In this document: positions 58,319 through 64,000 of the stretch, one piece after another
Position numbering within the stretch: position 1 is the stretch's first letter
Layout of the letters: the number at the start of each line of letters is the position of its first letter
Assembly: GCF_905163445.1 (NCBI RefSeq)
Contig: NC_053202.1
Coordinates: forward strand, 7,502,001 to 7,566,000
Source: Pararge aegeria
Lineage: Eukaryota > Arthropoda > Insecta > Lepidoptera > Nymphalidae
DNA: 64,000 bases
Reading direction: 5' to 3'
Notes under the pieces: generated by a model
What the model saw: only the letters and a program-made list of their open reading frames with translations
Database searches by the model: none
What the model was told of the DNA's origin: nothing
Position numbers and translations under genes: made by a program

Positions 58319-58575
58319 TACTAGCTGTTGCCCGCGACTTCGTCTGCGTTTGATTTTGTTTTTTGGTGTGGCATTAAATTTAGTTTTGGATCTAAAAAAA
58401 ATTAAAGTATGTAGTCTCGCTAAGCCTTAAATGAGGGGTTTGCTGCTGACCGCTGAGGAGTTCTGTCCCTTATCTCCAACCACAGGTTGGGCAAAATTAA
58501 ACACTCATTATAACTTCTATATTACAAAAATAAATATTTAAATCGGTTATAATTTGTCGGAGTTATAGTGTAGAA
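58319..58575 (+). mobile_element. Interspersed element, 5' part, close relative of 5254-5712
   Basis: ACTAGCTGTTGCCCGCGACT, TTGATTTTGTTTTTTGGTGT, TTAAATGAGGGGTTTGCTGC and GCTGAGGAGTTCTGTCC match the copy at 5254-5712 with few changes through ATCGGTTATAATTTGTCG. Its 3' half is missing or replaced. Confidence 0.8.
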
Positions 58576-59253
58576 TAAAATGATTTTTTTAGGAAAATAT
58601 CCTAGAACGTAAGTCCGTCACATCTATTGACTGAATTTATACACGCATGTGGTGAAGAATGGCTAGTTTTATTATTATGGGTTGTTGATCTTATGTTTTT
58701 GTTATGTAATTATCTGTTTTGTGTGGTAAATAAATAAAAAAAACTATAAAAAAAACTGCTTATTCGACAGTTTAAATGTACCCAGAAGCGAACTTGCCGC
58801 TATCCTCTTGTATACCTACTGTAATTAATTTGATTCAACTAATTTCGAAACTTGTTCGTCATTCTAACTGTGAACGTCTAACTGTATAAACACATCAAAA
58901 ACGACATTAATTGCCCAAGTAAATCTACAAATTATTTAATAAATAACAACTCACTGTGTGTTGTCCAAACTGCTTTCTGCTCCGGCAATGACCTAAAACA
59001 AACAAGTAGGCGCATTAATTTATTATAGTGCTATAAATATGACGCCAAGATGGCTTTAGGAAGTTTGTCGAACTACCAAACTGCTCCTAAGCACATTTAA
59101 CTTTGTATAAAACTATCACGAATTCCGCTAACTAGTTTTGTGATTTATTGAATAACTGGCTTCATTTTCGTTATAATACTAGTTGATGCGGTTTGGCACA
59201 AATGGATAAGGGCAGGTTTCTCAATCGCTAAATAGTATTTATCTGATGGATAC

Positions 59254-59344
59254 ATTTGACGTTTTAATTCCTCGGGCAAGTTATGACAACTTGCCCGAGG
59301 AATTAAATTAACGGATTTTCTGTATTACAATCAAAACGTCAAAT
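59254..59344. mobile_element. Foldback element with nested inverted repeats
   Basis: Outer arms ATTTGACGTTTT (59254) and AAAACGTCAAAT (ending 59344). Inner perfect 20-bp arms TTTAATTCCTCGGGCAAGTT and AACTTGCCCGAGGAATTAAA flank ATGAC. Probably a decayed MITE with an asymmetric insertion in the right arm. Confidence 0.85.
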
Positions 59345-59965
59345 TAGTTCAATCATACCAAGGTATCTCGTCTCTTTGCTCTTCTACAACAAAGATTAGA
59401 TACTCAAATGTAAATTATTAATTGCCACAACGCTTCCCGCTGTCCTTAACCTTTATTTGCACATATTATCTGATGACTATATGATTATCTGATACTTTAA
59501 GATTTAATCTGTGCAGTAAAAAAAATGCATTAAAATAGATTCAATATTTTTTCAGGCATTTAACAGAGGTTAATTATTAACATAATATTTGATTAAATAT
59601 AAAAAAAAGCATTCACATCGGTCCATTCTATTGCGCACTGCGATAACTGAGCGACGCGACGGACAGTCAGACAGACAAAGCAGTTAATCGATTCACGGAA
59701 AACTACCGATGAGCTTCGGAACTAAGAAGCAAGTTTGAAGTCCCATCTGTTTTGAACAGTTCAAAAGCATTTAGTTTAACTTAAAGTATCGCTCAAACTT
59801 TTGACTGAAATCGGTCAGTAAAAGCTTGACCCAAATATCCCGCTGGCGAAGCGTAAAAGCCAGTCTTAAATATTGACCTCGTGGGTGTATTATGTATGAG
59901 GATCAAGTAAGAGATGTTAGCTTTCTTTGTGTGTTCTATCGAATTTATAAACGCGGAGTTTTCTG

Positions 59966-60125
59966 AAGAGTTGTTTGCATTGAAATCACTAATCCCTTTT
60001 CGCTGAAAAAAATCATCCCCTAGATGGCAATTATATAGTTATAATCTATATAATTGCCAGTACGCATCTAGGGGATGAATTTTTTCAGCGAAAAGGGATT
60101 AGTGATTTCAATGCAAACAACTCTT
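59966..60125. mobile_element. 160-bp near-perfect foldback element (MITE-like)
   Basis: The left arm begins AAGAGTTGTTTGCATTGAAA and the right arm ends TTTCAATGCAAACAACTCTT. The arms are complementary for about 70 bases, with one substitution and a short extra segment (near GTACG at 60060) in the right arm, meeting at a TTATAAT centre. Near identity of the arms suggests recent origin. Confidence 0.93.
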
Positions 60126-60674
60126 GTGGGCTATAAGTAAGCTATAATCTTGTATCGAAACGCTGGAACTACGATGCAAAATCTGACATATCTTTGTCGT
60201 ATTAAATCTCAAATTAGTCTACAATTTCTACAACAATGCTTTTGGTAGAACAATAATTGTTAAATAAAAATGTATGGCATAGAATTGCGACCGTATAATG
60301 AGTGTCAATTTGTCATTATTGATATTTGAGAAAGTACTACGCCAGCGTGCAAATCTCATACCTACTAAGCGCCCTTTAACTCTCTCGAAGTTAGGGAGTA
60401 TAAGCGATTTCTTTTGTAGTAATAACAATAATACTATTGGGTGTCGAGATGGGGCGTTGGTACCTCCTCGCATAGCAATGTAACGAATGGACCGCGCGCA
60501 TAAAAAATCAATAAAGGCCCGGCCTTGTGGAGGTCGAGTGCCGCGTGGATCACATCCAACACGACCCTAAGATGGCGAATTATGTACTTTCTTTTTATTT
60601 TATTATCATATTGGAATGATTTGACAAGAGACTCAGCGTGCTGAATGAAACAATTCGTTTAAATATCTGGTGGG

Positions 60675-60800
60675 AGGCATTAACTGGCTAGTTACCTCCC
60701 TATCGACAAAGCGATTTAGCATTCCGGTACGATGCCACATAGTTACCGATTAGGGGTAAGGGTTTATTAAATGGCCATACCCTAACAGATTAACTAAAAT
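60675..60800 (+). repeat. Interspersed repeat fragment, second copy of the 1050-1215 type
   Basis: TAGTTACCTCCCTATCGACA, AAGCGATTTAGCATTCCGGT and ACGATGCCACATAGTTACCG follow the pattern seen at 1050-1215. Confidence 0.65.
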
Positions 60801-60934
60801 GTAATTGCTATATTATAATCACAAGTTTAGCGATCGACCAACATATTCCTATTCCTATCTTGTCGCTGATAACCACCTGAAGTGTTATAACAGCGTCACG
60901 GGGAATGCGGGAGAGCGCAAAAGATCGGCAGGAG

Positions 60935-61050
60935 CCCCAGGGCTCGACGACGTCGGGACGTCGACATAAGGGACGCCGCCTTCACTATTGGCTCTCGGAC
61001 CTCGGCTTAGGTTGATGTTTGAACTGTGTGGACAATTTTAGTCATACGAA
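60935..61050 (+). repeat. GC-rich interspersed repeat, copy 2
   Basis: CCCCAGGGCTCGACGACGTC, GGACGCCGCCTTCACTATTG, GGACCTCGGCTTAGGTTGAT and GTTTGAACTGTGTGG run parallel to 32450-32560. This copy seems the less decayed of the two. Confidence 0.65.
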
Positions 61051-61270
61051 TATAGAGAGCTATGATCTGACATACAGCAATGAGAAAAAAAAGCAATACG
61101 ATTGATTCATTTTCATAGTTTATATTGGCATAGGTGGGTGTTTCTGATACACGTGAATCCTCGCTACAAAGACGTTCAGTTCATTGTACTAAAACCAGTA
61201 TATCTTTTTTAGCCTAGTAATACCTACGTACTTATTAGTTACACAATTTGCTCTAGATATCCTAAGCCAT

Positions 61271-61320
61271 ATTATCAGCATAGCGATACTTATATGCAAA
61301 TATAAGCGATAACTGATAAT
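61271..61320. repeat. 50-bp imperfect palindrome
   Basis: ATTATCAG (61271) pairs with CTGATAAT (ending 61320) and CTTATAT pairs with ATATAAG around GCAA. Confidence 0.75.
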
Positions 61321-64000
61321 AAAATTGTATTTTGGGCAGGTAACAAGCCAGAACAAAACCTTTTTTTATCGATGACAGTTTACGTTGATACTATCTCACC
61401 TGCATAACTCACTTATGATAAAGCATGATGATAACTACTTTACCTCAATGCCGCAATACTAGAAGACTAGTGCTACTGTAATATTATGATTGTGACTTTG
61501 TGTGTAACACTTTTTACACCTAACGCCTCGGAGGTAGGTTCAGACCGTAATTAATCCATGTGTTATATAAATATAATTTTAATCTATTAGGAATACTGTG
61601 GCAAAAATAATATAAATAAAATAAAGCTAGAAATAAGCTGTGTTACGGAGAGATGGAAAACTCTTGAACCTTTTGAACACTAAGTCGTAGGTATCTATTA
61701 TTTTGCAGTTATGAATCCTACCCCTGATTGGAATGCAGATTTTGCGTGTTGATTAATATAATACGACTACGTCTTTAAATCAATTAGATTTTATTTGAAG
61801 GATACTCATCAAACTAATTGAATGTAGTGACTCTACAAGCAACCCAACAGCGCACTCCACTGAGTCGGACAGAAGCGCTTTAAATTTTTATTAAATTTGT
61901 TTTTTTTAATATCAATAGGAATAAATATTTAACTTTTTTTAAAAGATTCGTAAGTTGAAATAACCAGGAATAGAGCCCCTGGATGTTTCGTTCTTGAGAT
62001 AAGAGCTCGCACCACTTTGCAAGTGAGGTCGTCGCAGAGAATACTTTGGCCGCGTTTCAAAGAGTTAACGCCGCTTCATTCAGTGCCAAGTGCAATATTT
62101 TTAGACGGATTTGTGACATAGCAGATTTTGATGCGCGTAATAACTAAATTTGTCTACGGCGATAACGTCGATACTTAAAAGCCGCTTAGTTATGATAATT
62201 TGACGAAGTATCCAAATTTCGAAAACATAGATTAGAATTTCAGTGTTACATGTAATGAAAAGAGCATAAAAATTACTACTAATAATAGTAAATGACTACT
62301 AAATTCAATCATTAAAACAAGGAACATTCACATCACGTTTTATATATCTGATATAACGAATTTTTTTTGACCAAAAAATCCGCTGATCGTGCACAAATTA
62401 ATTACCTATCTAGAGTTCAATAAGGTTATTGTATATCTGAAAATATAAATCGTACATACATATATTTTGCATTGTGAATAACTACACTCGCCAATTTATA
62501 TAAAGCTATAAATAGGGATTAGGATGAAAAAGAAGCTCATGAAAGAAACCCCCTTTTAAGAAGACGCGAGAAATACCCTATAAAAATATTATATAAAAAA
62601 TTTACTCTATAAAAAGTCACTTTGAAACTAATACAGTGCAATAATCAATTACCACAAGCTTTATAATAAAATAAATGCTCCTTTAAACTCACATATAAAA
62701 CAATCACTTTCTTTTGCTAATGGTAAACTGGAAAACGCTATTAAAATGCATTGATTTACTGGTTGAAAGTTTCCAACCGGCGGATATATCGGAAGTTCTT
62801 AAATAAAATATTTCTTTCTTTTAGTTAAAAGTTGGGTCGCTCCGGCATTTTGTTTAAACTTTGTAATGTAATCAATCCTTTTCCTCTATCTTTTCATTTT
62901 GACTTCAGTTTTACAAAGCTGAATAAAATATTTTATTAAACAGCTAGTCTTATCACGGATTATCATTTTAAGTAGTATTTTAACTCGTAAGCAAGTTCAA
63001 TATATACTGAATTAGTCCAGCAAACGAATTGCACAAACTCACACTAAAATGTGTATTATACATACTTATTTACATCTCAGCAAACCGTGTCATTTTGTCA
63101 AAATTATAAACTGCCCCGTTAGTTAAGCCCCGTAAATTACATTTTCGACTAGGGATCATGAGTTCCAGGGTTGGATTGAGAGAAAAGACTAAATATTCGT
63201 AGGTATGGGGTTTTGTCTATTAAGAAATTCTCATCAACCAACAGTCCACTGTTGGAGATTTATGATATTGCCGTAATTTTGCATATCATCATTAAAGGAT
63301 TTCCATCACTGTGTTAGCTGTTTTATATGTTTTGGCAAACCGCGTATTTCCCCTTCTTCCGAGAAGAGCATACATACCAATAAGACGCGGCACTTAAAAT
63401 TCTTTGGCAGACGATAGGTACTATATCAATAAAAACAAAAACATTTGGAAAAGTGTCACGCCTCATTCCATAAATCAGTTCGCTTATGACGTTTTAACGC
63501 GAAAATCATTCAACGTAAAATAACCGAGCCAGTGGCGTGACAGAACACGCAAGTACGAAGTCCCGTAGATATGCCAATAAATAACACCTTAGGCGCTGCG
63601 CATACGCAGACACTTTTTGTTGCCGACGTACGCAACCGTTATAAGAAACCGTGTTTTCTGTGTCTGGTAGCGGCAACCGCACAGTCCCGGCAAACCGTAC
63701 TTAGTCTACTCAGCAGTGCCAACAGGACCACCAACAGGACCACCAACATGAGTGTCTATGTATCCATATTTTCAGTAAAAGTTTACTTAAATACATATAT
63801 GTGGGTGGTTTATAGGCGACATCGTGAAATTCGTGTACCTACCGCTGCGCCAGTAACCACCAAAATCAGATTATAATGTATTTCGTCACGAAAAATATCA
63901 CAATACCTTGGGAAGCTGTCGTCGGTTAACAAACACGTAAAAAAATGTTTGTAGAGATAATTTACACGCGGTTTTATATCATTATTATTATGAATTCGAA

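Larger units (their letters stand above)
60140..64000. other. Upstream region 9: no supported gene
   Basis: Repeats at 60675, 60935 and 61271 are listed separately. The CpG-containing stretch at 63540-63740 has a perfect ACCACCAACAGG tandem (about 63725-63750) followed by ATG AGT GTC TAT, but no domain or splice partner supports a gene. 61330-63530 shows only AT-rich DNA. Confidence 0.5.

Noticed and set aside
63571..63876. 101-codon plus-strand frame near the right edge
   Set aside because: No domain is seen. The frame crosses a short ACCACCAACAGG tandem and has no splice or promoter support. It could be part of a gene to the right, but nothing here demonstrates that.
1..64000. CRISPR arrays, bacterial operons, integrases or other prokaryotic systems
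   Set aside because: No spaced direct-repeat array, no ribosome-binding-site gene clusters and no long frames exist. Spliced CtBP exons and SINEs show that this is nuclear insect DNA.

Overview
The window is eukaryotic, almost certainly from a lepidopteran insect. A nymphalid butterfly is my best guess, with low confidence. It is AT-rich and intron-rich, full of tRNA-derived SINEs, short non-LTR retrotransposon tails and small palindromic elements of kinds common in moth and butterfly genomes. It has no operons and no long open reading frames. The only gene I can support is CtBP (C-terminal binding protein, a transcriptional co-repressor of the D-2-hydroxyacid dehydrogenase fold), on the minus strand and running off the left edge.

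Layout of CtBP, read right to left. A probable non-coding 5' exon lies at 21125-21333. An 11.2-kb intron follows, then an exon at 9826-9953 that holds the last 45 bases of 5' UTR and codons 1-27 plus two bases of codon 28. A 6.6-kb intron is next, then coding exons at 2992-3251, 2454-2585 and 1273-1472. Every junction has GT/AG borders and the reading phases fit exactly, giving 225 continuous residues from the initiator Met through the substrate-domain N-terminal half and the GLGRIG dinucleotide-binding motif. The rest of the protein (the catalytic Arg/Glu/His part and the C-terminal tail) must lie to the left of position 1.

The introns (1-1272, 1473-2453, 2586-2991, 3252-9825, 9954-21124) contain repeats but no other recognisable gene. 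Because the 21125-21333 exon has a good splice acceptor, transcription probably starts further right, so part of 21334-64000 may be CtBP first intron. I found no convincing protein-coding exon in these 42.7 kb. They contain dispersed SINEs, five of the seven retrotransposon 3' tails seen in the window, three long or clean inverted-repeat elements (51788-51958, 59254-59344, 59966-60125) and several GC/CpG-rich islands (about 36.2-36.45, 43.4, 47.45-47.7 and 51.97-52.26 kb) that are candidate distal promoters or enhancers.

The most unusual structures are: a diverged duplicated block at 37.3/37.9 kb carrying a YY1/Pho-like GAAGATGGCCGC next to ATCGATA; a diverged tandem duplication in a CpG-rich island at 52.0-52.2 kb beside a foldback element; a scattered family of short similar blocks at 6.6, 23.5, 25.5, 29.9 and 31.4 kb; and an 8-bp stem-loop directly before the CtBP start codon. 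I see no evidence of a new multi-gene system. All calls were made by reading the sequence, and no database search was possible.
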